Assembly (NCBI GenBank): GCA_964536375.1 | Contig: CAZHXF010000007.1 | Coordinates: 9,880-73,879, forward strand | Source of the DNA: Desulfuromonas sp964536375 | GTDB taxonomy: Bacteria > Desulfobacterota > Desulfuromonadia > Desulfuromonadales > Desulfuromonadaceae | DNA: 64,000 nt | Direction: 5' to 3' | Part shown: piece by piece, positions 43,708 through 53,744 of the stretch | Position numbering within the stretch: position 1 is the first letter of the stretch | Layout: every line of letters begins with the position of its first letter | Translations under genes and position numbers: made by a program | Notes under the pieces: generated by a model | What the model was told of the DNA's origin: nothing | What the model saw: only the letters and a program-made list of their open reading frames with translations | The model's database searches: none

Positions 43708-45306
43708 ATGTCGAACAGCATTAAATTGCGTGGATTGCTGGTTCTTTTTTGTCTGGTAATGTCGCTGGTGTCTTTGGCGCCTACATTCATGAAAAACAGT
43801 CTGCCAAACTGGTGGCAGACTGCCTTCGATCCAATCCATCTCGGACTGGACCTACAAGGTGGTATGCATCTTGTTCTAGGTGTTGAAGTAGACAAAGCCG
43901 TAGAGAGTCGTCTCGACAGTGTAGTTGACCAAATGGAATCGATATTACGCGAAGATGATATTATCTTTAAACGGGTCGAGCGTCTAAGTGGTGAGCGCAT
44001 GGTCGTCACTGTCTATGATGAGATTGCTGGAGCTGAAGTCGATGCTATGATTGGAGAAAAATTCCCTAATTTAGAACCGATGACCTTAGCGGCAAGCGGT
44101 GGTTATATCCAAAAAAATTACCGTTTTAGTGATAAAGAAATTAGCAATATAAAAGATTACGCAGTACGTCAGGCGTTAGAGACTATGCGCAATCGGGTCG
44201 ATCAGTTTGGTGTTAGTGAGCCGATTCTGCAACGTCAATCAGATAGTCGTATTTTAATTCAGTTGCCCGGCATTAAAGATCCACAGCGGGCGATAGATTT
44301 ACTGGGTAAAACAGCGCGGTTAGAATTTAACATGGTGGTAGAAAATGCTGATCCGCAACAGGCGGTAAAAGGCATTTTGCCAGCTGGAACCAAACTGCTG
44401 TATGAACGTCATGTTGATGCGCGGACCAATACTGTGAAGGAGACGCCCCTGGTAGTGTATAAAAAAGCTGCCCTGACCGGTGATCTCCTCTCTGATGCCC
44501 AGGTGCGTATTGATACCCGTTTTAACGAACCCTACGTTGCTATCGACTTCAACTCTGTCGGTGCGCAGCGCTTTGATCAGATTACTGCGGCTAATGTGGG
44601 CAAGCGTATGGCTATTGTGCTGGATGATACCATCTACTCGGCGCCTAATATTCGCGAACGTATATCAGGTGGCAGTGCTCAAATAAGTGGTTCATTTACC
44701 GAGCAGGAAGCGACTGATCTGGCTATTATCTTGCGTGCCGGTTCACTGCCGGCTCCGGTTAAAATCCTTGAAGATCGCACCGTTGGACCTTCTTTAGGAC
44801 ATGACTCCATCAATCAAGGTATTAATTCGGTGCTAATTGGTGCCTTCTTGGTAGTGCTGATGATGGCGGTATATTATCGCGGTGCTGGTATGATAGCCAA
44901 TTGTGCCTTGGCGCTCAATCTGGTATTCATTATGGCTATGATGACGATGTTCAAGGCGACGTTAACCTTGCCTGGGCTGGCTGGTATTGTGTTAACGGTG
45001 GGTATGGCCGTAGATGCTAACGTGTTGATATTTGAACGGATACGAGAGGAGTTGCGTGTCGGCAAATCAGCGCGTGTTGCCATTGAGTCTGGTTTTGCCA
45101 AGGCATTCGTCACTATTGTTGATGCTAACGTAACAACCTTAATCGCTGCTTTGGTGCTGTTCCAATTTGGCACCGGACCGGTAAAAGGTTTTGCCGTTAC
45201 CCTGTCGGTGGGAATTGTCGCTTCTATGTTCACCGCGATTTTTGTGTCGCGTCTGATTTTTGATCTGTTTCTTGATGGCCGTCAGGTCAAAAAGTTGAGT
45301 ATCTAG
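43708..45306 (+). CDS. secD: Protein translocase subunit SecD
   Basis: SecD with SecF uses the proton motive force to finish protein export. The 532-residue protein has an N-terminal helix, LGLDLQGGMHLVL (the P1 domain start), a long periplasmic region with RNRVDQFGVSEP, and six C-terminal helices including GMAVDANVLIFERIREELR, an RND-family motif. Order and length are normal. secF follows. Confidence 0.97.
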   Translation: MSNSIKLRGLLVLFCLVMSLVSLAPTFMKNSLPNWWQTAFDPIHLGLDLQGGMHLVLGVEVDKAVESRLDSVVDQMESILREDDIIFKRVERLSGERMVVTVYDEIAGAEVDAMIGEKFPNLEPMTLAASGGYIQKNYRFSDKEISNIKDYAVRQALETMRNRVDQFGVSEPILQRQSDSRILIQLPGIKDPQRAIDLLGKTARLEFNMVVENADPQQAVKGILPAGTKLLYERHVDARTNTVKETPLVVYKKAALTGDLLSDAQVRIDTRFNEPYVAIDFNSVGAQRFDQITAANVGKRMAIVLDDTIYSAPNIRERISGGSAQISGSFTEQEATDLAIILRAGSLPAPVKILEDRTVGPSLGHDSINQGINSVLIGAFLVVLMMAVYYRGAGMIANCALALNLVFIMAMMTMFKATLTLPGLAGIVLTVGMAVDANVLIFERIREELRVGKSARVAIESGFAKAFVTIVDANVTTLIAALVLFQFGTGPVKGFAVTLSVGIVASMFTAIFVSRLIFDLFLDGRQVKKLSI

Positions 45307-45317
45307 GAGAATTTTTG

Positions 45318-46217
45318 ATGCAGCTTATTAAGCCTGATATCAATGTAGATTTTATAGGTAAACGCAAGATAGCTTTTGCGTTGTCTGTTGTCCTTATTTT
45401 GGTTGGAATTGTTTCCCTTATTGCCAATGGTGGACCGAAGTATGGTGTTGACTTTACCGGGGGTACCCTGGTGCAGTTACGCTTTGCTGAAGATACTAGC
45501 GCTGCGCAGATTAAGAAAATATTGATTCCAGCGATCCTCAGCTCTGCTACGGTGCAACTGTTTGGTGATAATGCCAATGAATTCCTGGTACGTGCGAAAG
45601 AGACTAATATCAAGGGATTACGCACCAGTATCCTGCAGGCTCTCGGTGAACATTATGGTGCCGATAATGTGGATATGCGGCGGATTGAAATGGTTGGCCC
45701 GCAGGTGGGGCAGGAGTTACGTCAACAGGGCTTAATGGCCATTTTGTATGCCATGATTGGTATTCTTGTCTACGTAACTTGGCGCTTTGAATTGATCTTT
45801 GCGCTTGGCGCCATTGTTGCTTTGGTGCATGACGTGCTGCTTACGCTAGGAGCATTTTCATTGTTTGGTAAAGAGATAGATCTGCCAGTAATTGCCGGGT
45901 TTCTTGCCATCGTAGGTTATTCGTTGAACGATACGATTATTGTTTATGACCGTATTCGGGAGAATACCGGAAAACATATTGCTTCCGGTTTTGCCTATAC
46001 CGTTAATCGCAGCATTAACGAAACCATGTCGCGCACGATTCTCACCTCTGGCTCTACGTTGATGGTTGTTCTAGCATTATTTATATTTGGTGGTGGGGTG
46101 ATCCACAGTTTTGCCTTTGCTTTGCTGGTTGGCGTTGTGGTCGGAACCTATTCTTCTATTTTCGTTGCCAGCCCATTATTGATCTCATGGGCAGAGCGTA
46201 AAGCAGCACGCAAATAG
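45318..46217 (+). CDS. secF: Protein translocase subunit SecF
   Basis: The 299-residue protein starts at ATG 45318 behind TAGGAG, 12 bases after secD. It shows YGVDFTGGTLVQLRF, EMVGPQVGQELRQQGL and GYSLNDTIIVYDRIRENTGK, typical of SecF. Six membrane helices are evident. A terminator follows. Confidence 0.97.
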   Translation: MQLIKPDINVDFIGKRKIAFALSVVLILVGIVSLIANGGPKYGVDFTGGTLVQLRFAEDTSAAQIKKILIPAILSSATVQLFGDNANEFLVRAKETNIKGLRTSILQALGEHYGADNVDMRRIEMVGPQVGQELRQQGLMAILYAMIGILVYVTWRFELIFALGAIVALVHDVLLTLGAFSLFGKEIDLPVIAGFLAIVGYSLNDTIIVYDRIRENTGKHIASGFAYTVNRSINETMSRTILTSGSTLMVVLALFIFGGGVIHSFAFALLVGVVVGTYSSIFVASPLLISWAERKAARK

Positions 46218-46304
46218 CAAACTGTGCCAGATTGCCAGCAGTCTTGGCACGGTGTTATGGTTTTAAATACGCCATGTAGATTATGAATAATTGTATAGTT
46301 TGAA

Positions 46305-46340
46305 AAAAAATAGGGTTCGCTGTGGCGGCCCTATTTTTTT
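46305..46340 (+). terminator. Terminator after secF
   Basis: aaaaaataggg (46305-46315) pairs with ccctatttttt (46329-46339) around a 13-base loop and is followed by further T. Confidence 0.88.
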
Positions 46341-46366
46341 ATGCATGTTGATTGTGGAGAACCTTT

Positions 46367-48082
46367 ATGAAACCAGTTAAACAACGATTATGGCACGAAA
46401 AAAAGTATACAGTTACTTGCGATATTTCTGCCTGGAGCCGTGAGCTGCATATCTCTCCACTGATTTGTCGTCTGCTCTGCCAGCGAAGTGTTGCTAGCAT
46501 GTCTGAGGTCAGGATGTTTCTCACCGGCACCCTGGCTAATCTGCCTGATCCCATGTTGCTTTGTGGGATTGAAACAGCGCTGACCCGTATAGTAAAGGCA
46601 ATTACGGGTGGAGAAAAAATAGCTATTCATGGTGATTATGACGTTGATGGTATTACTGGCACCGCGTTGCTAGTTACAGCGTTGACGCAGTTTGGTGCCA
46701 AGGTTGAATACCATATACCGCTGCGTCTGCGTGATGGTTATGGACTGTCGGAGGTAGCTCTACATCAGGCTGCCCAGGACGGTATCGCGCTGATAATTTC
46801 GGTAGATTGTGGTATCTCCGCGCTGGCTGAGGCCGATGTGGCCGCAGAATTAGGTTTGGATCTGATTATTACTGACCATCATCAACCACTTACCACGCTC
46901 CCACAGGCTGTTGCCTGTATTAACCCGTGGTTAAGTGAGTGTAATTATCCATTTAAACAGTTGTCGGGGGTAGGGGTAGCGTTCATGCTTATTGTAGCGC
47001 TGCGCAGTCGTCTGCGCGAAATGGCCCTGTTACCACAACCTGAGCCAGATATCCGCTATCTCCTCGACTTAGTTGCCATGGGCACTATTGCCGATATTGT
47101 GCCACTGCATGGGGTAAATCGTATTCTGGTGAAGAGTGGTTTACGTTTATTGGAGCAGGGGCGCAGGATCGGGATAAAAGCACTGAAAGATGTTGCTGAT
47201 GTCAAACAAATGAGTGCCGGTGCTGTCGGTTTCAAGTTGGCACCACGCCTTAATGCTGCGGGACGATTGGAGGATGCAGCCTTGGGGGTGCAGTTGCTCT
47301 TGAGCGAAAACAGCGCTCATGCCACCGACATAGCCAACCAGGTTAATAGTTTTAACAGCCAGCGGCAGAGAATAGAGGCACAGGTGCTGTCCCAGGCGGT
47401 AGAGCGGGTTATGACTGAGTTGTCTGATGATCAGCATACAATTGTACTGGCTGATGATCGTTGGCACCCTGGCGTGATTGGTATTGTCGCCAGCCGCTTG
47501 GTAGAGATGTTCCATCGCCCGACCGTATTGATTGCTATCGACGCTGATCGTGGTAAAGGTTCAGCCCGTTCGATCCGTGGTTTTCATCTGTTTAACGGGT
47601 TTCAGTATTGTGCTCAACATTTGATTGGTTTCGGAGGTCATGAATATGCCGCGGGTCTATCAATTAAATCTGCCGATATTGGCTCCTTCAGCGCCGCATT
47701 CGAACTATATGCTCAGGAAACCATTAGTGCTGCTGAATTGCAGTCGATACGTAATTATGATGCTGAAGTGTTGTTGCAGGACGTTGATCGTGAGCTGCTA
47801 GATGAAATTAATACTCTGGAACCGTTCGGTGCCGGAAATCCGCAACCAGTGTTGCTATGCCGCAATGTGCATATCCAGAAACCAGTGGTGGTGGGAGAGA
47901 AACATTTACGCTTTACAGTGCAACAGGACGGTTACAGCCATCCTGCTATCGCCTTTGCCATGGCAGAACGTATCGACGAGTTGCAGGGAACAGTGGATAT
48001 AATATTTAACCTGAGCCTGAACATCTGGCGTGAGCGTGAAACTCTACAATTGCAAGTGAAGGACTTTCGTTTGGCACAATAA
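46367..48082 (+). CDS. recJ: Single-stranded-DNA-specific exonuclease RecJ
   Basis: RecJ is the 5'-3' ssDNA exonuclease of RecF recombination and mismatch repair. The 571-residue protein has the DHH-family motifs AIHGDYDVDGITGTALL, ISVDCGISALAEADVA, LIITDHHQPL, and the DHHA1 region with FGGHEYAAGLS; APRLNAAGRLEDA is also conserved. The ATG at 46367 follows TGGAGA. It stands alone after the secF terminator and converges on an aminotransferase gene. Confidence 0.96.
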   Translation: MKPVKQRLWHEKKYTVTCDISAWSRELHISPLICRLLCQRSVASMSEVRMFLTGTLANLPDPMLLCGIETALTRIVKAITGGEKIAIHGDYDVDGITGTALLVTALTQFGAKVEYHIPLRLRDGYGLSEVALHQAAQDGIALIISVDCGISALAEADVAAELGLDLIITDHHQPLTTLPQAVACINPWLSECNYPFKQLSGVGVAFMLIVALRSRLREMALLPQPEPDIRYLLDLVAMGTIADIVPLHGVNRILVKSGLRLLEQGRRIGIKALKDVADVKQMSAGAVGFKLAPRLNAAGRLEDAALGVQLLLSENSAHATDIANQVNSFNSQRQRIEAQVLSQAVERVMTELSDDQHTIVLADDRWHPGVIGIVASRLVEMFHRPTVLIAIDADRGKGSARSIRGFHLFNGFQYCAQHLIGFGGHEYAAGLSIKSADIGSFSAAFELYAQETISAAELQSIRNYDAEVLLQDVDRELLDEINTLEPFGAGNPQPVLLCRNVHIQKPVVVGEKHLRFTVQQDGYSHPAIAFAMAERIDELQGTVDIIFNLSLNIWRERETLQLQVKDFRLAQ

Positions 48083-48179
48083 GAAGCGTGGCAGTGTCGT
48101 TAGTCTGGTCAGTGTTTTTGATTGCTACTGGCACCAGTAAACCGTTGTGCTGGTTGCCTGATGCCGGTAGTGAAATGAT

Positions 48180-49370
48180 TTAACCGAGACCAACTTGAGC
48201 GGCTAGTTTGCGCCAGGCTGGCAGGCTGTTTTCAATGATCTGCTTGTCGATACAATAGGCGATGCGGAAAAATCCCGGTGCACCAAAACCCTTGCCCGGC
48301 ACTAGCAGAATATTATATTGCTGCGCTATTTGGACAAATTCTACATCGTCAGCCAGCGGTGATTTGGGGAATAGATAAAAACCACCCTGAGGCTTCACCA
48401 TTTCAAAGCCTAATTTGGTTAGTTCTTGATAGAAGAAATCGCGTTTTTCCTCATAAGCTTTAATGTCCACACTTTCGTGTTGTAGATTGGTCACTAAACG
48501 CTGGGCTAAGGCCGGAGCATTTACAAAACCCAACACTCGATTACAGAATACGCCACCATTCATAAATGGGGTAAAATCATCTATGACCGGGTTGGCAGCT
48601 AGGTAACCGATCCGTTCTCCGGGTAGCGCCAGATCCTTGGAATGGGAAGTTACGATAATTGCATTGGCTATGTAATCGAAAATGCATGGAACTTCCAGTC
48701 CGTCATATGCTAGTCGGGCATACGGTTCATCTGATATGACATATATAGTGCTGTTGAACTCCTGTTGCTTGCGTAACAACATCTCATTGAGTTCCTGTAG
48801 CTTGGTGGCAGGATAAATAACACCGGTCGGATTGTTTGGTGAATTGATGATAATTGCTTTGGTGTTGCTGTTTATGGACTGCTCTATAGCGGGAATATCT
48901 AATTGAAAAGTAGTTGGATTAGTCTCGACCACGGTGGCAATACCGCCGTGGTTATCGATGTAAAACTTATATTCAACAAAATATGGCGCAAGAATAATAA
49001 CCTCTTCGCCGGGGTTGAGCACGGTTTTGAGTACCACATTGAGGGCGCCACCAGCGCCACAGGTCATAATGATGCTGGCTGCAGTTACATCTTGGGCACA
49101 ACGTTGGCTGAGAAATTCAGCAACAGCAGCGCGGGTTTCATCATAGCCAGCATTGTTCATGTAACGGTGCATACCAGGTTGGGGGTTATTCGCCAGCTTG
49201 AGTAATTCTTGATGAAATGCTGCTGGTGGTTCCACAGATGGATTGCCGATAGTAAAATCGAATACATTTTCAGCACCGAATTGCTGGCGCAATAAAGCTC
49301 CCTGCTCGAACATTTTACGAATCCATGAGGATTGTTCGATGCAGCTTTGAATTTTTGTTGCAATGGCCAT
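48180..49370 (-). CDS. PLP-dependent aminotransferase (AspC/AspB-like, class I)
   Basis: Starting at the ATG at 49370, behind AAGGAG on the minus strand, the protein has 396 residues; longer in-frame extensions lack a ribosome site. Visible are FTIGNPSVEPPAAFHQ, CGAGGALNVVLKTVL, INSPNNPTGVIYP, VISDEPYARLAYDG, the Lys in SHSKDLALPGERIGYLA, and a C-terminal Arg in FFRIAYCID. The substrate is likely an acidic or aromatic amino acid, but this is not determined. It is monocistronic and divergent from the TPR gene. Confidence 0.9.
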   Translation of the reverse strand: MAIATKIQSCIEQSSWIRKMFEQGALLRQQFGAENVFDFTIGNPSVEPPAAFHQELLKLANNPQPGMHRYMNNAGYDETRAAVAEFLSQRCAQDVTAASIIMTCGAGGALNVVLKTVLNPGEEVIILAPYFVEYKFYIDNHGGIATVVETNPTTFQLDIPAIEQSINSNTKAIIINSPNNPTGVIYPATKLQELNEMLLRKQQEFNSTIYVISDEPYARLAYDGLEVPCIFDYIANAIIVTSHSKDLALPGERIGYLAANPVIDDFTPFMNGGVFCNRVLGFVNAPALAQRLVTNLQHESVDIKAYEEKRDFFYQELTKLGFEMVKPQGGFYLFPKSPLADDVEFVQIAQQYNILLVPGKGFGAPGFFRIAYCIDKQIIENSLPAWRKLAAQVGLG

Positions 49371-49624
49371 GAAAAAACTCCTTAAGGTTTCTTGTGTAGT
49401 TTGGTGATAAATTAGTGCTGCGCATGGGGAAATTGACCTGACAGCGCAACCTGTGTTAGCGTTCGCACAGATGTTAATGTTCTGTATGGTGGCAAGAACG
49501 TTGATGATAATCAAGCAAATTCTGATTAACTTTTAGGTGAAAGTTTCGATTATTGAGAGCTCAATTTTTTGACCAATATTATTACTTGCACCTAATTAAG
49601 GTGCGCTGCGTATACGATATTTTC

Positions 49625-51337
49625 ATGCGGGTAGCTGTCATTTGTTTGGTGTTTTCCTTGCTTGGTGCTTGTAGTAGTTTTAGCCAGAAAACCCAATTAA
49701 ATTCAAGGCGTTCGCAGCCATACACCGGTTATGCTGCTTATCTCAAGGCGCGCATGTTTGTGGCTGATGGAGATATTAAACAGGCGCTGGAAGCTTTGTC
49801 TGCTGCTCGTGATGCCGACCCCGATTCGGTGTATCTGCGTGCGGCTCAGGCGTCACTGTATCTGGAACAGGGAGAATTTGAGAAAGCTTATCAACTGTTA
49901 TCCGCAGCGTTGCAGCTACAACCGGATAATGTTGATACCCAGTTGCTGTTCGCCGATCTACTGTATAATCGTAATCTTAATGATGATCGTATGCGCTCCA
50001 TGCTGATGTTTCATGCCATTCTGGAACAGCATCCACACCTAGATGAGCTGTATCTGCATTTAAGCCAATTGCATCTGATGGAACACGATTATCCCCAAGC
50101 CTTAGCTGTTATTCAGCGCTTGCTTGACCGCGAGCCCCAAGACTTGAACGCTTTGTTGCAACAGGCGAAGCTGCATATTTTGCTCGCTGAAGACAAAAAT
50201 GCGCAGGCTGTCTATCGTCAGGTAATATCTTTGTATCCGCAGAGCCAGCGCGCCTATGTGTATCTGGGCAACTTGCTGGAACAGGATAAACAGCTAGATA
50301 GTGCCTTATTGTTGTATCAACAGGCAGCGCAACAGACGGAAGATCTTATTTATTTTGATCACCTGCGAGCCACCTTGTTGACCAAACATCAACGCTTTAC
50401 GGATGCTCTTAAGGTGCTGAATCATCTGCTGCAGCTGGATCCCCTCGATTATGCCGCTTTGAGCAAAATAGGGCTGGTTCATCTCCAACAACAGCAGTGG
50501 CAGTTAGCTGAGCAGGCATTATTGCGCGCTGTGACACTCAAACCATTGGCGCAAGAGTATTACTGGCTGGGCTATGCTTTGGAACAACAGGAAAAATGGA
50601 GCGCAGCTGCTGCTATCTATCAGCTGGTGGCTAAACCACGTTATTTACACGATGAAGCTACGGAGCGGTTGGCATATGTTTTTGCTCAGAGCGGTGCTTT
50701 TACCAAAGCCGCGCACACAATTGAGCAGCTGTTGCTGCAAGATGTCAGCGATGATAAGCAGACTCTAGAAACAGAGACAACGATTCGCCCGGCGGTGTAT
50801 TTGCAGTTGGCATTGTATTACGAATATGCTCAACGTTCCCAGCAGGTGAAAGAGGCACTGGAGCGCGGTATTGCGCGCTACCCTGATAGCGCTGAATTGT
50901 ATTATGCTGTAGGTGTTTATTATGCTCAGCAAGGCAAAATAAAGCTTATGGAACAACATATGCGGCGCACCCTTGAACTGAAGCCTGAGCATGCTGGTGC
51001 CTTGAACTATCTGGCGTACACCTATGCTGAAAAAAATGAGAATTTGGATGAAGCTCTGGATATGGCCATGCGCGCGGTGGCAATAAACGCTAATGGTGCC
51101 TATCTGGATACGTTAGGCTGGGTATGCTATAAGCATGGTCTGTTCGAGCAGGCCCGTACCCAGCAAGAGCGTGCCGTGAAAATAATGCCACAGGATTTAT
51201 TGATACAAGAACATATGGCCGATATTTATGTCGCTCTGGGGCTGCAAGATTTGGCCAGAAAAATATATGCTGAGCTTTTAGAGAAAAAACCCGACAACAT
51301 CAGAGTGCAGAAAAAAATAGGAGATCTGACGAAGTGA
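49625..51337 (+). CDS. TPR-repeat lipoprotein
   Basis: The 570-residue protein starts MRVAVICLVFSLLGAC, a lipoprotein signal with the Cys at residue 16. The remainder is about a dozen tetratricopeptide repeats, for example FEKAYQLLSAALQLQPDN, AEQALLRAVTLKPLAQ and RRTLELKPEHAGALNYLAY. Such proteins act as scaffolds in envelope assembly; no specific function can be given. An upstream ATG at 49553 lacks a plausible signal and ribosome site. The stop overlaps the next gene by four bases. Confidence 0.85.
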   Translation: MRVAVICLVFSLLGACSSFSQKTQLNSRRSQPYTGYAAYLKARMFVADGDIKQALEALSAARDADPDSVYLRAAQASLYLEQGEFEKAYQLLSAALQLQPDNVDTQLLFADLLYNRNLNDDRMRSMLMFHAILEQHPHLDELYLHLSQLHLMEHDYPQALAVIQRLLDREPQDLNALLQQAKLHILLAEDKNAQAVYRQVISLYPQSQRAYVYLGNLLEQDKQLDSALLLYQQAAQQTEDLIYFDHLRATLLTKHQRFTDALKVLNHLLQLDPLDYAALSKIGLVHLQQQQWQLAEQALLRAVTLKPLAQEYYWLGYALEQQEKWSAAAAIYQLVAKPRYLHDEATERLAYVFAQSGAFTKAAHTIEQLLLQDVSDDKQTLETETTIRPAVYLQLALYYEYAQRSQQVKEALERGIARYPDSAELYYAVGVYYAQQGKIKLMEQHMRRTLELKPEHAGALNYLAYTYAEKNENLDEALDMAMRAVAINANGAYLDTLGWVCYKHGLFEQARTQQERAVKIMPQDLLIQEHMADIYVALGLQDLARKIYAELLEKKPDNIRVQKKIGDLTK

Positions 51338-52104
51338 AGGTAGCTCGTGTGCGTCTATTGGTAACCATGATCTGTCTTGGTCTGTGCGCTGGTTGTGCCC
51401 AGGTGCCGATTCAGCGTACTGATAAAATGCAGGATAACCAAGTGGCATTGGAGCGATTGGTGCGCCAGCGCCAGTACCAGCATAAGTCTCTTAGGGCTTT
51501 GGCTCAGGTTAAAATGAGCAAAAATGGGAAGAGTTGGTCGTCCACCCAGGCGCTTGTGGTAGACACGCCCAATCGATTGCGTGTGGAGATGCTGAATTTC
51601 TTTAATCAGCTGACTATACAGTTAGTGGTTTCCGGCACACAGCTGAGTGCCTACGTGCCCAAGGATAATACTCTCTACACCGGTATGCCTAGTATTGACA
51701 ATATTCAGCGTTTCACCGGTCTGCAGTTATCTGTTACCGATTTGGTGGCGTTGTTGTTAGAAAAACTGCCTTTGGGTGTTATGGAACTATCCAATGTAAG
51801 CGTTTGGGATGCTGGCTTGATCTTTACCACCAGCCCCGGTGATGAGTACTGGTTGACCATTGTCGATAACCGCGTGATAGCGCTAGAGCATCGGGTCAGC
51901 TCTTATATGGTGTATCGCATGCTGTATGCTGATTTCGATAGCCAGAATGGCTATCCTCGCCAACTGGAATTACAGGTTCCGCTCAATGACACAGTAGTAA
52001 AGTTGAACATGGCTGATGTAGAACTCAATTCCGCTATAAGTGCCCAACAATTTGTTCTGGCACCTCCATCCGGCACGATAGTAAAACAACTCAATGAATT
52101 GTAG
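51334..52104 (+). CDS. LolB-like / DUF4292-type outer-membrane lipoprotein
   Basis: The 256-residue protein has a lipoprotein signal (LVTMICLGLCAGC) followed by an amphipathic region and a beta-rich domain beginning around SLRALAQVKMSKNGKSWSST and RLRVEMLNFFNQLTIQLVVS. This resembles the LolA/LolB fold of lipoproteins that bind acyl chains. The GTG start overlaps the TPR lipoprotein stop. A role in lipoprotein or lipid placement is inferred from fold likeness only; lolB itself is not confidently assigned. Confidence 0.7.
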   Translation: MKVARVRLLVTMICLGLCAGCAQVPIQRTDKMQDNQVALERLVRQRQYQHKSLRALAQVKMSKNGKSWSSTQALVVDTPNRLRVEMLNFFNQLTIQLVVSGTQLSAYVPKDNTLYTGMPSIDNIQRFTGLQLSVTDLVALLLEKLPLGVMELSNVSVWDAGLIFTTSPGDEYWLTIVDNRVIALEHRVSSYMVYRMLYADFDSQNGYPRQLELQVPLNDTVVKLNMADVELNSAISAQQFVLAPPSGTIVKQLNEL

Positions 52105-52112
52105 GAGTTACT

Positions 52113-53735
52113 GTGAAATGTAGATGGTTGTTAGTGCTGTTGCTGATGCCTTGGTTGTTGCTTGCCTGTCAACAGCAGGATCCATATTACGCCGATGATG
52201 AACAGGCACAAACCCCACAATTCGGCGATACCATCATTATGGGTACTATCGGTGATGCCAGTAATTTGCTGCCGATGTTGTCTACCGACAGTTCATCTTC
52301 AGAGGTTTCCGGTCAGATTTATAATGGGTTGGTGCGTTATGATAAAGACCTTAATTTTGAGGGAGATCTGGCGCAGTCGTGGGAAATATCCGCCGATGGG
52401 CTGGAGATCGTCTTTCATTTGCGCCATGACGTGAAGTGGCACGATGGTGAGCCGTTCACTTCCGCTGATGTTTTGTTTACTTATCAATTGTTGATAGATC
52501 CGCAAACTCCCACTGCCTACTCGGAACGTTATAAGCAGGTGGCTGAGGCGTCGGCCCCGGATGAGTATACCTTCAAGGTGCGTTACGCCAAGCCGTTGGC
52601 CTCGGCGCTTATAAGTTGGGCTATGGCAATTCACCCCAAACATTTGCTAGAAGGTCAACCTATTGCTGAGAGTCCGCTGGCGCGTGCGCCGATTGGCACC
52701 GGTCCATTTCGTTTTGTGGAGTGGTCGCCGGGGGAGAAAATAGTTCTGGAACGTAACGAGGACTATTTTGAAGGGGCGCCGTATATCAAGCGCATTGTCT
52801 ATCGCATTATTCCCGATTTAACCACTATGTTTTTGGAATTACAATCCGGTGGCCTCGATTATATGGGACTGACACCGCTGCAATACGCACGGCAAACCAC
52901 GGCTCCAGCCTTTGTGCGCCGGTTTAACCGTTTTCGTTATCCGGCTTTTGCTTATACCTATCTCGGCTATAATCTGCATCGACCGTTGTTTCAGGATAAA
53001 CTGGTGCGTCAGGCTCTCTCTTATGCCATCAACAAAAAAGAACTGGTTGATGGGGTGCTAATGGGGTTAGGTCAACCAGCCAATGGTCCTTATAAACCAG
53101 GAAGTTGGCCGCACAATCCTAATGTTAATTCTTATCCTTACAATCCCGATAAAGCTGCGCAGATGTTGAGCTCTGCCGGGTGGGTGGATAGTGACGGTGA
53201 TGGGATACGCGATAAAGATGGCAAGCCATTTGAATTCACAATTGTTACTAATCAGGGTAACGATCAGCGGATAAAATCGGCGGAGATTATTCAACGTCGT
53301 TTTCAGCAGGTCGGGGTCAAGGTCAAAATAAGGGTTATTGAGTGGGCATCACTACTGAAAGAGTTTATTCATCCGGGTAACTTCGATGCAACGTTAATGG
53401 GGTGGACAGTGCCTATTGATCCCGATGGCTACAATGTGTGGCATTCAAGCAAAATCGGCACAGGTCAGTTGAATTTTATCGGCTATAAAAACTCTCGCGT
53501 TGATGAATTGCTGGAGCGGGGGCGGCGGACGCTGGATCAGCAGCAGCGCAAAATAATCTATGATGAATTTCAGCAAATATTGGCTGAAGATCAACCATAT
53601 ACTTTCCTGTTTGTTCCCGATTCGTTGCCGGTGGTAGCGAAACGTTTTCGCGGTATCAAAGAGGCACCGAGTGGTATAACACATAATTTTATTCGCTGGT
53701 ATGTACCAGTTGCCGAACAAAAATATCAGCGCTAA
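52113..53735 (+). CDS. Extracellular solute-binding lipoprotein, family 5 (peptide/nickel type)
   Basis: The 540-residue protein has a lipoprotein signal (LLLMPWLLLAC) and the SBP family 5 body: DASNLLPMLSTDSSSSEV, IYNGLVRYDKDLNFEGDLAQ, FHLRHDVKWHDGEPFTSADV, IGTGPFRFVEWSPGE and RQALSYAINKKELV. These proteins bind oligopeptides or similar ligands for ABC import. The start is GTG at 52113. The next gene is a DppB-type permease, but no second permease or ATPase follows. Confidence 0.93.
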   Translation: MKCRWLLVLLLMPWLLLACQQQDPYYADDEQAQTPQFGDTIIMGTIGDASNLLPMLSTDSSSSEVSGQIYNGLVRYDKDLNFEGDLAQSWEISADGLEIVFHLRHDVKWHDGEPFTSADVLFTYQLLIDPQTPTAYSERYKQVAEASAPDEYTFKVRYAKPLASALISWAMAIHPKHLLEGQPIAESPLARAPIGTGPFRFVEWSPGEKIVLERNEDYFEGAPYIKRIVYRIIPDLTTMFLELQSGGLDYMGLTPLQYARQTTAPAFVRRFNRFRYPAFAYTYLGYNLHRPLFQDKLVRQALSYAINKKELVDGVLMGLGQPANGPYKPGSWPHNPNVNSYPYNPDKAAQMLSSAGWVDSDGDGIRDKDGKPFEFTIVTNQGNDQRIKSAEIIQRRFQQVGVKVKIRVIEWASLLKEFIHPGNFDATLMGWTVPIDPDGYNVWHSSKIGTGQLNFIGYKNSRVDELLERGRRTLDQQQRKIIYDEFQQILAEDQPYTFLFVPDSLPVVAKRFRGIKEAPSGITHNFIRWYVPVAEQKYQR

Positions 53736-53744
53736 GGCTTAAAT

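Noticed and set aside
48083..48179. Small palindrome after recJ (TACTGG/CCAGTA)
   Set aside because: The arms are six bases with no T run; too weak to call a terminator for the convergent pair.
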